This document shows, one piece after another, positions 38,311-49,739 of a stretch of 64,000 nt of DNA. The position numbers were made by a program, and so were the translations under genes. The stretch's first letter is position 1, and every line of letters begins with the position of its first letter. Source of the stretch: Cranoglanis bouderius (taxonomy: Eukaryota > Chordata > Actinopteri > Siluriformes > Cranoglanididae); assembly GCA_023630585.1 (NCBI GenBank), contig CM042539.1, forward strand, positions 22,821,755-22,885,754, written 5' to 3'. A model generated the notes under the pieces. It worked only from the letters and a program-made list of their open reading frames with translations, was not told the DNA's origin and searched no databases.

Positions 38311-38888
38311 TTAATGTAAAAAATCTAAATAAATAAGGTATGCTCTAATAATACTGATTATTTCCTTTGATTCAATTCATTTCCATAACTAGATTTACAA
38401 CCAAATACCTCTGTAGGCTGTAAATACAGCATGTATTCTCTATACAAAGCAGAAACAAATCAAACAGATCAGTGTGATGCAGGGAGACACCTGGAATTAG
38501 ACACTAGTATATCACAGAGACACACACGCACACGTGCTGATGTTCACACACTCATTAAACCGTGCTCCTAAAGTTTCTTAACTCTCTTTAAAATGCTAAT
38601 GAATCAAGAAGGCTCTTCATGACCTTGATAAGGAAATATAGTGAAAACTATATACACACACTACAGTATTTAACTGTTTGAATTGAAAAAATAAATAAAT
38701 GGCACAACAATTCTAAAACATAAAACAGGTAATGCTGGTAATAAAACAATGCTTTTCTACAATTAAAATTAAAACAGATGGAAATGTAACCTTGATTGAT
38801 ATTTGGTTAATAATTGTGCAGCCTAAATTTTACTGTGTTGTTTTGATTTCATTTGTTTTGCTTTGTTTTGTTTCATTTCTTTCTTTTT
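38306..38888. other. AT-rich intron
   Basis: No recognised feature. Confidence 0.4.
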
Positions 38889-39055
38889 GTGGTGTTTTGC
38901 TTTGATTCCTTTAGTTTTTGGTTTTGCTTTGCTTTGCCATGCTTCGCTTTGTTTCTTTTTTGTGGTCTTTTGCTTTGATTCCTTTAGTTTTTGGCTTTGC
39001 TTTGCTTTGCCATGCTTCGCTTTGTTTCTTTTTTGTGGTGTTTTGCTTGGCTTTG
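38889..39055. repeat. 73-bp tandem repeat, about 2.3 copies
   Basis: GTGGTGTTTTGC or a close variant starts at 38889, 38962 and 39035, and each full unit carries GATTCCTTTAGTTTTTGG and GCCATGCTTCGCTTTG. The sequence is embedded in TTTTG-rich DNA. It creates cysteine/phenylalanine-rich open frames on the plus strand that are not genes. Confidence 0.85.
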
Positions 39056-39539
39056 ATTTGTTTTGTCTCGTTTCTGTCTTGTTTTGCCGTCTCTTGTTTT
39101 GTTTTTATGTACACAACCGATTTTCTGTTATTTTCTTATTTTAACACTCCCATGCAGTCACAGTCTGAAACTGTTACAGCCTCAACAGCCATGATGTATT
39201 ATATAGTATGTTGAATCAGAAATTTCATTATTTTTTGGAGCAAGTTAAACTAAGCAAATGGCTGTGTAACCAAGTACCGATGTTGCTAAATGAAAATGAT
39301 GACAGTGAATATTAGCTTTTTTAAGTACGACTTTAAAGGATAAAAATAAACTGCTGTTCTTTATAAAGGAAGGGAGGAAGACAAAACAGCAGTAAAACTC
39401 TTCAATCATCACATTTCACACAATACCTCAATTCACACATGACCGAAAGAGAAGAGAACAATTTATGCGTTATTGTCTGTTTATTATCGATCTTTTTATG
39501 CATAACAAAAAAAAATGGTTAACAGTTAGAGACGAAAAC

Positions 39540-40330
39540 GTGGAACGAGCAAAAAGGAAATATACTGGAAAGCAATATACTTCCCAGTCGTCTCCGGGAT
39601 TGATTTGTGGCGACCTGGAGAGTAAAGACCTGCACTAAAAAGGCTCCTGCGTGTCATGAAGGTCAGCAGTGCTATCATTAGCCCAGGAGAAGTCACGGAC
39701 ACCGAGAGCGTTAGCGTTTTCCTTCTTCCCCTCACCTCCTTCAGCTGATCAGAGGATCACCGTATCAAGGGCGGATTAGCGGCGATTTGGGATTTACGCA
39801 ATCGGTTAATTTATTGCAGCGAAGGCAGGTCTCTTTCATCTACAGCAACATTTAATCAGAGTCGGGCACACAGGCTATTACAGGTTCCTGTGCTGCCATC
39901 AGCTCCATCACAATCCCCCCTGAAATTTCCAAATTATCTGGAACTGGCTTTGGCTTCCCCATAATAAAAAAACATTAGAGCCCATTCCTGATAGGAGCTT
40001 TGCGCTTTTTTCACACCGGGCCAATTATAAATAGTGTGCTCCGTGAACAAGATGGGGAGGGGGAAGAAGAGGAGAGGAGAGGGAAAAAAGGGAGGAAGTA
40101 AAAAAATATATATATATATCGGATGTGAAAGGGGAACTTTATCAGCAGCCCCGGCTCTCGCGTTCTGATCCAAATCCGAGCAGCTGAAAATTTATATTAG
40201 ATCTTATCACGCGAGCCTAAGTCGGGGAAAAATCAATAGAGGTTATCTTTTATGTCGCAGCGACTTGTGGAAATATTGATTTTCATTTTATAGCGAATTT
40301 AGAGCATCGGTTGGTAATCACTGGGCCGCT
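39540..40330. promoter_or_regulatory. Candidate conserved non-coding region in zfpm2 intron
   Basis: A long low-repeat stretch apart from an AT run near 40107-40120. It has words such as GGCGATTTGGGATTTACGC, TCGGTTAATTTATTGCAGC, CCAAATTATCTGGAACTGGC and AGATCTTATCACGC (GATA-like). The closest neighbours are AT-rich repeats. Suggestive of regulatory sequence; unproven. Confidence 0.3.
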
Positions 40331-40442
40331 GACTTCACTGTTTCGCCCACTGTATCTCTTACACGGCAAGCAGCAACCGAGCCGAGATGAAAAACGAGAG
40401 AACATTGAGACGAGGGAGAGGAGAGAGAAGCTGAGAGGGGGG

Positions 40443-40445
<3 letters not shown>

Positions 40446-40475
<30 letters not shown>
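40446..40475. repeat. (CA)n microsatellite
   Basis: A CA tract at the end of a purine-rich stretch. Confidence 0.85.
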
Positions 40476-40479
<4 letters not shown>

Positions 40480-40640
40480 CGGTAGTGTATCTAGCTATGA
40501 AACTCACCACCAGTACTGTGAGTGTTTAAATCTTTAAAACATTCTCAGTGCATACATATTAAAAAAAAAAAAATCTACACTCATTTTGCAGATCTGTTGT
40601 CTTTCATTTCTAGAGATCTGCATATAGTAGGACACTGATT

Positions 40641-40958
40641 TTTTTCTCCCCCTCATTTTCTCCCCAATTTGATCACCTACCAATTCCCACCCACCAGCCA
40701 GCTCTCCCCTATCTACCAGCTAAAGCCAGTCATCCTCATTCTGCCTCACAGGGCAGCGCAACACACTTAGAGGAAAGCGCTATCTGCCCTCTTCTGCATA
40801 CTGAGCTCACAGACGCCCATGATTGGCTAGTGTCGCTGTGATTGCCAGGGGAGAGAGTGAGGGAGTATGCCATATCTCCGATGGGGGGGCCAATTTTGCT
40901 TCCTTGGTATCCCAATGAAAGGGGCGAACGCTGTCCTATTGCGCCACTCAAGAACCCC
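40641..40958 (-). mobile_element. tRNA-derived SINE (V-SINE-like), copy 2
   Basis: On the minus strand: head GTTCTTGAGTGGCGCAATAG, body CCAATCATGGGCGTCTGTGA, GAAGAGGGCAGATAGCGC and tail AAATTGGGGAGAAAATGAGG. Same family and orientation as 11700-12106; this copy is shorter. Confidence 0.7.
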
Positions 40959-41039
40959 CATAAAGATTTGATTTGTCACATTTGTGCCAATAAAATCAAT
41001 ACTTAAATATTTATTCTCTTTTAACATGGAGTACATGTA

Positions 41040-41110
41040 AACGTGTTTAATGAGTACATACAGAACTCATACAAATACAGAAACGAATAGGAGATGCACT
41101 ATTTATTTAT
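41040..41110. repeat. Fragment of dispersed repeat family S
   Basis: AAATACAGAAACGAATAGGAG and ATGCACTATTT match the right end of the copy at 4510-4800. Confidence 0.4.
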
Positions 41111-41466
41111 TTGTTTATTTATTTACCTTTTTTTTTAATTGTCAGTGGTTTGCTCTGGTAGCCTGACCTACTTTAGGCACTGAGTCTTACTGAGTTCAAA
41201 TATAAAACCATATTTCTACCACATTTTTATACAAACTGGCTCAAAATGTTTCACACAACTTTACAGGTAATGCGTTTAAACAGGTGCTGTGTTTTTATAT
41301 ATATGTACAACTTTATTTTACATTAAATTCCAGGTGTCTAGTATGAGAAACGGTAAAGGAAACAACTATGTATTCTAACATGACGTAGTAAAGAGTTAGT
41401 GTGTTATGTTAGCCTTGGTGTTAATTTTTTTTTTTTTTAATTTAATTAAAATTTAAACATTTGTCC

Positions 41467-41815
41467 CTTCCATCCATCCATCCATCCATTTTCTGTACTG
41501 CTTATCCTACCTGGGTTGCAGGGAACCTGGAGCCTATCCCAGGGGGCATGGGGCACAGGTGTGGGACACCCTGGATGGGGGGCCAGTCCATCACAGGGCA
41601 CAATCACACACACATTCATGCATTACGGACACTTTTGAACATGCCAATCAGCCTACAGTGCATGTCTTTGGACTAGGGGAGGAAACCGGAGTACCCGGAG
41701 GAAACCCCCGAAGCACGGGGAGAACATGCAAACTCCGCACACACATGGCCAGGGCAGGAATCGAACCCTTGACCCTGGAGGTGTGAGGCAAACATGCTAA
41801 CCACTAAGCCTCCCC
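41467..41815 (-). mobile_element. tRNA-derived SINE family T, best copy
   Basis: On the minus strand the head reads GGCTTAGTGGTTAGCATG (box A, at about 41793-41807) and GGTTCGATTCC (box B, at 41757-41767), as in a tRNA-derived RNA polymerase III promoter. The body has GGAGTTTGCATGTTCTCCC, GTTTCCTC, AGGCTGATTGGCATG and CCCTGTGATGGACTGGCCC, and the 3' end is GGATAAGCAGTACAGAAAATG followed by GGATGGATGGATGG. Other copies lie at 23475, 27985 and 31675. Confidence 0.85.
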
Positions 41816-41849
41816 ATTTGTCCCTTTTCCCTTTTTTAATCTTCAATCT

Positions 41850-42085
41850 GAACTGGATCTGATTGGTCAAAAGGTATTGATTCATTTTCTAGAACAGCAG
41901 TTCTGACAATTTGATGTTATGTTTTATGTTTATGTTAACATATTTCTATAGTAGCAATTCATCCACAGGGACTTGTGTGATAGATGTATGATTGCATAAA
42001 CTGATTTGAAAAAGGCATCCATTGTTGATATGGTGATGTTCTCTGTGAGAAGTTGTTCTGAAAATATGGAAGATCCAAAATCTCA
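41850..42085 (-). repeat. Dispersed family P fragment
   Basis: CTGATTGGTCAAAAGGTATTG, AACAGCAGTTCTGACA, CACAGGGACTTGTGTG and GATGTTCTCTGTGAGAAG match the copies at 33780 and 48955. Confidence 0.5.
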
Positions 42086-42175
42086 GTAGTCTGTACACTT
42101 TAAGTTAGCTCTGTACAGCACTTTGGTCAATGAAAGCTGTATTTTTTAATGTGCTATATAAATCAATTTGACTTG
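42086..42175 (+). repeat. LINE/SINE 3' tail fragment
   Basis: GTACAGCACTTTGGTCAATG then GTGCTATATAAATCAATTTG, the common fish retroposon tail (cf. 59775-59915). Confidence 0.5.
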
Positions 42176-42469
42176 ACTAAATTTGGGACACACTGATCAG
42201 AGTTATATAATACTGAGCCATATAAGAGCCTGCGATGCAAATCAAGTATTTGCTAAATACACGCAAGATACTATACTGTAGATGACAGTGTAATCTGAAC
42301 AACAGCGTTACGTTTTACATCATATCCCATTCCACTAAAGTAATGTAACTCTTCCATACGCTCAGAAGAGTTGAAAAAAAAAGAAAGTGCTAGCAAAAGT
42401 AATGGTGTCTCATGAGAGAGTGTCCTATGGAAATATGGCTCCAGCGAGAGAACGCCAAGCCGGCACACC

Positions 42470-43160
42470 ACGCATTTTCTGTTAGCTAAACCATTTCAGC
42501 AGAGCTCTAATGAAGGAGAGCCTGAGGGTTGGCAAGTAATGGCCTAGAAAGCCTGACATTTTGCCTGCCAGTAATAGCAATTGCTACTGTAACAGCAGTG
42601 CAGCTCAGCCATGATGTACTCCAGGCACTCATTGCCCTTTGTATGGAGGGTGGAAATGCCATTTGGGGGTGGGGGGGGGAATACAAATTGAATAAAAATC
42701 AAGTGGAGAATAAATACAACAGCCAGGCAGCCATAGTGGCCCTCTGTCCACATCAGGGCACGTGGAGAGTAATGCCCCCTATTTCACTACTTTTGATTTA
42801 GAGAAATAACTTCAAGCTCGACCCAGGAGCCTCGAGAAGAAAAACGATATTGCACATTCAGAATAACTCGCCGGTGCATTACGGCACCTAACCTCCTCCG
42901 CCCTTTGAAATGGAGACCGATTCTTTAAATTCTTCCTGGCCCGCGGAGCCGATAAGCAATTGGACAACGTGCCCAAAGTTCACCTCGGCTTTCTCTTCCC
43001 CGCCGAAAGCCATCTGCATTCTTTCCGTAATTTTCCCAGGCACCCGAGATCAGCGGCTAATCGGGAGAGATCTGACACCGGGATCGCGGTGCAAAATATT
43101 TTCCCATAATTCTCGGCTCTTGTAAAAGGCTGGCGCATCCTGTAAGGACCTGAAAAGTCT
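42470..43160. promoter_or_regulatory. Candidate conserved region upstream of second exon
   Basis: A low-repeat stretch with mixed composition just 5' of the zfpm2 exon at 43435, including GCTCTAATGAAGGAGAGCC, AATAGCAATTGCTACTGTAAC, CCGATAAGCAATTGG (GATA-like) and GGCTAATCGGGAGAGATC. Possibly a conserved intronic element. Not verifiable from a single sequence. Confidence 0.3.
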
Positions 43161-43334
43161 CAGGGAGAGGAAAAAAAAAAAAAAAAAAAAGCTTCAAATG
43201 CCACGTGAGGGATCCTTGTTTTTCGCTCTTCCGGCTTCACAAAAAGCGTTCATGTTTATAGCTTGGATGCCAGTTGAGCATATCATGCTCTTAATAATGT
43301 GCTCCTTAATCACCTCCAAAGTAAGTTAATGCCT

Positions 43335-43344
43335 TGTGTGTGTC

Positions 43345-43418
<74 letters not shown>
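43335..43418. repeat. (GT)n microsatellite abutting splice acceptor
   Basis: About 40 GT units with two early interruptions, ending 16 bases before the zfpm2 exon. Only TATCTCTCCTCCTACAG separates it from the exon, so the polypyrimidine tract is short and the branch point lies in or upstream of the repeat. Confidence 0.95.
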
Positions 43419-43420
<2 letters not shown>

Positions 43421-43434
43421 CTCTCCTCCTACAG

Positions 43435-43546
43435 AAAAGCAAGGCCCCAGTCCCAGTGGTTTTAAGCTCAGGCCCCAGGTGGCTGCTGGATGTGACTTGG
43501 CAAGGAGCAGAAGACAACAAAAACAATTGCGTGGTGTACAGCAAAG
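43435..43546 (+). CDS. zfpm2: zfpm2 (FOG2) internal coding exon, PR-like region
   Basis: A 112-nt exon with acceptor TCTCCTCCTACAG and donor AAAG|GTAAGA. It begins in phase 0, matching the end phase of the exon at 23939-24063, and ends in phase 1. The 37 codons read [20 protein letters not shown] then [17 protein letters not shown], a close match to the ZFPM2 segment with [26 protein letters not shown] that directly follows the first exon's product in vertebrate proteins. This segment belongs to the N-terminal PR/SET-like region, ahead of the zinc fingers. The next exon (expected to begin with GQLWC-like sequence) is not in the remaining 20.4 kb. Skipping this exon would shift the reading frame. 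Flanked within 30 bases by GT and CA repeats. Confidence 0.93.
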
Positions 43547-43571
43547 GTAAGATCCCGGGTTTATCACTCCA

Positions 43572-43572
<1 letters not shown>

Positions 43573-43634
<62 letters not shown>

Positions 43635-43641
43635 CTCTCTC
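43573..43641. repeat. (CA)n(CT)n microsatellite abutting splice donor
   Basis: About 29 CA units starting 26 bases after the exon end, then a short CT tract. Complementary in RNA to the GT tract upstream of the exon. Confidence 0.95.
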
Positions 43642-43747
43642 ACTCACTCACTCATGCAGATCACTTTCACTTGCTTTCTCTTTTGGTTCCATCGTCTACA
43701 TTTAAAACACAGCACATAGACAGTGAATGACACAATAGGGATATATA

Positions 43748-44295
43748 CAGTACTGTGCAAAAGTTTTAGGCACATGCAAAGAAATGCTGTAGAACAAAGA
43801 TGCCTTCAAAATAACGATATTAAATGTTTCTACATTAAAATAATTACTATAAAGAGCAGTAAACAGTAATAAATTAAACAAAGTCAGTATTTGGTGTGAG
43901 GACCCTTTGCTTTCAAAAAAATAAAAATAAAAATATTAGTCTCCAGTACAATGTGTGCAGTTTTATAAGGAAATGAGCTGGTAAGTTTTATTGAGCATCT
44001 TGCAGAACCAGCCACAGTTCTTCTGGACACTTTGACTTTCGCACTCGCTTCTTATTTTTTGCAGCAAAACCCAGCAGCCTTCATCATCATCATTATTATT
44101 ATTTTGCCTGAAAAGTGTCTCTTACATAATATGCTGCTTCCTTTAATGACATACAAACATTTTCCTGTAACATTTAATTTTGTGCTGGAAAACTAATGTT
44201 TGGAAATCTACAGTGTGTTTGTTCTGGTTTTGTACTAATAAAAATCTATAACAAAGTTTGTGCTAAAAAAAAAAATAGACTTTTGCACAGTACTG
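43748..44295 (+). mobile_element. Non-autonomous TA element, family G copy 3
   Basis: CAGTACTGTGCAAAAGTTTT at the left and its inverse at the right, TA on both sides, 548 bp. Internal blocks as in the other copies. Inserted about 200 bp downstream of the zfpm2 exon. Confidence 0.88.
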
Positions 44296-47200
44296 TATAT
44301 ACAGTAAATAACAAAAAACAAAATTTAAGTCCATTAATTGTTCTTTTTTTTTTTCTGAGAAAGATGTTTTTGAAAATGATCAAAATCTCTTATAGTGTCA
44401 GTATTTAGCAAGTTGATGTTATAAGCTGAAAGAGAAGAAAGGTGGCATGCTGAGCCAAAATTAGATAGGTTTGGTTTATTTCTGGTTAGTAATGCCGTGT
44501 TCATCTGTGCGTTTGATACAGTAGCCGTTGTGTATGATAGCATTAGGAACCTGGCAGCAATAGTAGCAGATTCTACAGTACAGTAGTCAGTGCAGTAGAC
44601 AGCTTTTTTTGTCCCAGCACCTGGGACATGGGACCTGGGACCCAGCACCCATTATATAAGCAAACTCCAGCTTCTACAAACAGCTGGCTTGACCACTGTG
44701 GAGGAACAGAGGTTGCTGTAGTATAATTTAGGAATGTCCAGAGGGAGGGGGGTTGCGAACTTGTTGGGGAGTTGCAGCCAGACCCAAAACGGATGAGAAC
44801 CACTGGAGTAAGGAAATTGATTGGGTGGAGAAAAAAAAATGAACAGGTAGAATTGGGGTAATAGATGGAAATGCATTTTAATCGGTATTTTGAATATGTC
44901 AGCATTGAGGTAACCATCCTATCATACACTGTGACTAATATAGACCTAGGAAAACCCTTCACATGGGGAAATTTTGACATGTTCTACTATCTATAGTTCT
45001 GAAAACTGAAATATGTTTTTCTTTTGCATCTCAACCACAAGTACACAAGTCTTACTGTAGCATTGTAGCAAGAGAGAAAACTGCATAAAGATTTCATTCA
45101 TTTCATTCACAGGTATGATGACAGATTATAAAAACTGAGCTGATTAGGCTTACGTCCAGTTTGCTGCAGCACATACAGTAACTATGTACAACTTGATCAA
45201 ATTGTGGCATTCACTGTGTAAGGAAATCACACTTAGCTAGCAAGGTTTTAGTCATGTTTATGCAGACTGACTGTTTTTACCACCAAATTTTACCCTATAT
45301 TATGATCTTAACAGGAAGTTGGATTAAGCAAGATTAGAAAACATTTCCATGTCTTTTTCGAGAAATACGTTTAAGGATTCTTAAAGTTGACGTCAAAATG
45401 TTATAAGAAAAAAAAAAAAAATCACACCTGGCGGAGTGTCCAGATTTCTGGCAAAACGACATCCAACAGATTTTGCCCAACCCACCATCCATATCACACA
45501 CACACTGACACACACACACGTCTTTTTATAAGCATTGTTTCAGAAAAATATCAGTTTGATACCACACAGTTATAAAGCAAAAAAAAAAAAAACCCACACA
45601 TTTTAATAACAAAGGTTTTTTTTTAATTTTACATCCAGTCTGCTTGCATTACATGTTATCCAGCAGAAACATCTTAATATCTTCATAGCAGCATGGCAAC
45701 ACAACCTACACATGCTGTCAAAACATAACAAAGTTGCAGCGATGAGATCTGAGGATCGCTGTCGACTCACATTTTCGTTATACTGCGTGTGGGTGACTCA
45801 CAGTGCGCTCCATTGTTGCAGATCGCGGCACATTGACACTACAATTTTAAAGCTTTACATGAAGCTCCGGCTAAGTAGTCTGGAGTAGGGTGACATCTGA
45901 AGAAATAAATAAATAAAACAGTACATAAAGGGCGATGGGAGTTGGGTGAATTGTGAAGGATAACTCAGCTCAACTCAGGTTCTGAAATGGAGTGAACAAG
46001 CGGGATTTGCAATTGGCGGATTTTCAGCCTCCTGGTTCTTGTTGGCTAATCACCAGACTGCTCTGGGGGAGTTATCCTCTTAACTGGCTACTTAACTTTG
46101 TGCTCTTTATCAGCTGAATCATTAAAGTTTTGATAAGCTGTTAAAGACGATTACGTGTAATCTTTTTTGCCAGGAGACCAACTATATGAAACAAGGGCTA
46201 ATAACAAGATTCTAGAGCTAAGAGCTGTATGATATTGGCTCTATCACAGCCTTCTTTCTAAATAAAAGTGGATGTTCCTGATGTATAGAACATACTCGGT
46301 AAAGTTTGTAGTGAACAATTTGTTGCTCGTACTTACATCAGCTCACCGGAGTGACTTTTATGTGCATGTAGTCTGTGTTTAGTAATACATAACCAAGGCC
46401 AGGCTGAAGAGTGGGTTGTATAAAAAAAATGCCCTGGTAATGAATGTATCCCAGCATCCTGTGTGGCATCATTCATTATAAATGGGTGAGAATGATTCCC
46501 CTTTGGGTTGCTTCAAGCAACCAGGACAGGCTTCGACCTATATATAGAACACTGCAGGCTAATAACTCCAGCGAGCAGGCAAAATCCAGTCTGCTACTGG
46601 GTCATGCTACATTTACAGGAAGTGTGTTAGACTATAAATTGGAAAGTGCAAGATTGTGTCAAACTTTTCTCATATGCAGTCGTCTCATATACAGTATGTT
46701 TTTAGGTTCAGTCTGGTGCTGTATGGTATAGGATGAGTATTTACTGTATCTCAGTTTGCAAGTGGTGTCATTTGTTTTACATTAGCCTCACAGTGAGGCT
46801 TCATCCAGGCAGCACTAAACCTCTCCACTTCATCACCATAACTCATTATCCACCTGCAAGTGCCACAATACCCCATCTATACACTCCAGCAGCTTCTTTC
46901 AGCTCCCACACACTCCCCGCACTACTCTCATTAAACACAAGCAGCCCTTTTTTCCACACGGAAACACTACACGCGAACATGCTAACGTGAAAAGTGAAAG
47001 CTGATGGAAGCAAGGTAGCGTTGGACATTTGCGTAATGTCAATTAGTTCCCGCTTGTTCACATTCACTGCTGATACTTCTGGGTGAGGTTTTGCTTTGAG
47101 AAGCAGAGAGAAAACCTTGTTTATCGAACAGTTAGCACTTTGTTAACATTAAAAGGGTACTGCTTGCATTTTTGTTAAGATCCTGATCAAAATATTGTAA

Positions 47201-48165
47201 GAATTCAATTAGTGGTTGGATTTGGTATAATTTCATAGGAATCAAGTCGTTAAAGAAAAGATACGAACGCTAAACTCCATCCCTAACCCTTAACAAAAAA
47301 CTTGTATATATATATATTGTAAAATACAAAATATTGTTGTGCATTGTGGACATCATTGGACATTTTCGTAAAATAAACAGACAAAAAGTGTTTAACATTT
47401 TCACTTAATTCATCGATACAAATTTGTGAACATCAAACTTGCTTTGTATTGTTGTGCACTTTGGAGACCTTTGTACCAGACAAGTTTAATCGGTCCGTAC
47501 AGGATTTCGTAGTTTTTTTTGTTTGTCTGTTTTGTTTTGTTTTGTTTTTTGGATTGTTGTGGCCAAAAATGCTTGATTTAGTTGTGGCTTTTTTCAAAAT
47601 TTGCGATGCAACTTGCTGAGTTTTTTGTGCTTTTTTTGACAGAAAACTACTTGAATTGGTGAAATTGTTATTGTAGGAAATTGTTTCGCCGTGATGTTTG
47701 TTGGTAAATGAGACATTTTGCTGTACTCATGTTTGGCACACGTGAATCGAAGAGGCTGAATCTGGGGTAATTTTGAAAAATTGCAAGCTCCTCTGAATAT
47801 TGCGGAGTTTCCTTGATTTTGCATTAATTTCTGTGATCGCAAAATTGCAAAATCCTGGAGAGACTGTTTAATAACAGTTTAATAAATGAGGCCAAAAAAA
47901 AGTCAAAATCAACTGGATTAGCTGCACGCAGTGTTCCATACATGTCTGATTGTGTTATTACATTACATACCATTACATACATACAGCAAAAACATACCAT
48001 CCAGCACCATTCTGTATGTAAATCTCACAGTTCATCCATTTTACCTTCGCTCGCCGTTATTTTCTAGTCGTTTAATTAAAAAAAAAAAAACATTTAAAGC
48101 ACTTGTTTTAAGGTTTCATTAGTTAATTTGAATAGTAATATGAAGTAATCAATACGTTATCACGA
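44296..48165. other. zfpm2 intron
   Basis: Mostly AT-rich. 44600-44650 has a short duplicated/inverted CCTGGGAC motif. Short CA runs lie at 45495-45520. GTTTT simple sequence lies near 47520-47550. Open frames in 46444-46990 are not recognisable. No RNA gene or exon. Confidence 0.4.
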
Positions 48166-48950
48166 TCAAGTCAAGTCAAGTGGGTTTTTATTGTCTATAT
48201 AGCTTGTATACATAGGAACGAAATGATGTTTCTTCAGGACCAGAATAATACGCAAGACTACATAAAGTGCAAATACACAACAGTGTGAGACGAGTGCAAA
48301 ACAAAAAAAAATACACAGAACAAAACAATAAATACACAGAACACTAAATACAACCCCAATTCCAAAAAAGTTGGGACGCTGTATGAAATTCTTTTTGGAA
48401 ACCATAGACGCCACGTCCTCTGGACTAAAGAGGAGAGGGACCATCCGGCTTGTTATCAGCGCTCAGCTCAAAAGCCTGCATCTCTGATCACTTATACCCA
48501 GTCATGTTACTGAGCTGTTGCCAATTCACCTAATTAGTTGCAAAATGTTCCTCCAGCTGTTTCTTTTTAGTAACACTTACTTTTCCAGCCTTTTGTTGCC
48601 CCCGTCCCAACTTTTTTTTGAGACGTGTTGCGGCCATCAAAATCCAAATTACCTTATTTATTTCTTAAACATTTGATATGTCTTCTATGTTCTATTGTGA
48701 ACAACATATGGGTTTATGAGATTTGCAAATCATTGCATTCTATTTTTATTTACATTTTACACAGCGTCCCAACTTTTTTGGAATTGGGGTTGTACACAGA
48801 ACTTGGACTGTAAACTGTAAGCTATTGTGTAATGTAGCAGCACAAGTATAGCAGCAATACCGGCAGCAAAGTCAAGTTCCATAGTATAAAGTGACTGATG
48901 CAGCTGTGTAAAGTGCAGTGTGGGTTAGGTGTTCTATATATACCAGTACA
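48166..48950. repeat. Dispersed retroposon-type repeat V, split by a nested element
   Basis: The left part has TTTTTATTGTCTATATAGC, GTTTCTTCAGGACCAGAATA, ACTACATAAAGTGCAAATAC and CAGTGTGAGACGAGTGC. The right part (48793 on) resumes with ACACAGAACTTGGACTG and GTAAAGTGCAGTGTG. This resembles a common TTTATTGTC-type interspersed repeat of fish. The element at 48351-48792 is inserted in its middle. Confidence 0.55.
48351..48792. mobile_element. TA-flanked non-autonomous DNA element
   Basis: Ends CAACCCCAATTCCAAAAAAG and, inverted, CTTTTTTGGAATTGGGGTTG, extending to about 32 bp of inverted repeat including GTTGGGACGCTGT. TA stands on both sides as the target duplication. No intact ORF. I recognise the terminus as one of the commonest fish DNA-element ends; superfamily inferred from the TA target only. 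Confidence 0.85.
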
Positions 48951-48954
48951 AGTA

Positions 48955-49570
48955 CAACTGAATCCTCAAAACTGACTGGTCAGAAAGTGTTGATTAATTT
49001 TGTATAACAGCAGCTCTGACAGTATTTCCGGCTGCAAGATGAATCCCAGGTTTTTATGAACACATTTGTTCTAATTCAACTAATTATTTGACAACGAAAA
49101 ACCTGTACTTGTTGATATGGTGAAGTTTCCTGTCAGGAGAGGTTTATTTCACATTTATGGAAGGAGTCTTCAGTGTCAGCATTTTGTAACAGTCTGCCAG
49201 AACAAGACAAGAAGTGTTTTCTGTCTTATATATTCAAGAGAGAGAAAAAAAAAGAGGCTGGTGAGGGAGCGACTGATTATAGCTGATATTACGTAAGAAC
49301 TAGCTACAGTTACATTAAATGTAACTATAAATGGATAAAAAGTATGATGTGTAGTTTAATAAAATATTTTTAAAAATGCAATTGTTGGCTATTTGCTGTG
49401 ATATAAAAGAAATAAATTATTTGGGAGAGTGCTGTTATAGGAAAATAATCAACTTTGGGGTGGTAACTTCTGCTTCACACCACCCCGTTGTTGATTATTT
49501 GCCTATAACGGCATGCCCCATCGTGTTTTATTCTTTACTTGAGTTATTTGTAGTAATATTAATAAAAGGC
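48955..49570 (-). repeat. Dispersed family P copy with palindromic end
   Basis: ACTGGTCAGAAAGTGTTG, AACAGCAGCTCTGACAG, GAAGTTTCCTGTCAGGAGAG, GTTACATTAAATGTAACTAT. Near 49435-49515 the segments TTATAGGAAAATAATCAAC and GTTGATTATTTGCCTATAA form an imperfect palindrome around GGGGTGGTAA/CACCACCCC. Confidence 0.6.
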
Positions 49571-49739
49571 GTATTATGTTGATCATTTTTTACACTGTAG
49601 CTCTTCTTATAAAAGCATGGTAAACGTTTGCGACACGCCCCAGACCTCCATTTCTTCACTTTTCTCAAAACTCTTCGTATTGGATTAAAAAGTTTCAGCC
49701 AAACACGAAAAGCCAAGTCAAGTTAAAACACAGAAGGGA

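Noticed and set aside
38863..39214. Open frames with repeated Cys/Phe-rich peptides
   Set aside because: Produced by the 73-bp tandem repeat and TTTTG-rich sequence.
41757..41815. True tRNA gene
   Set aside because: Box A and B are present but no acceptor or anticodon stem can be folded properly and the sequence continues into a SINE body.
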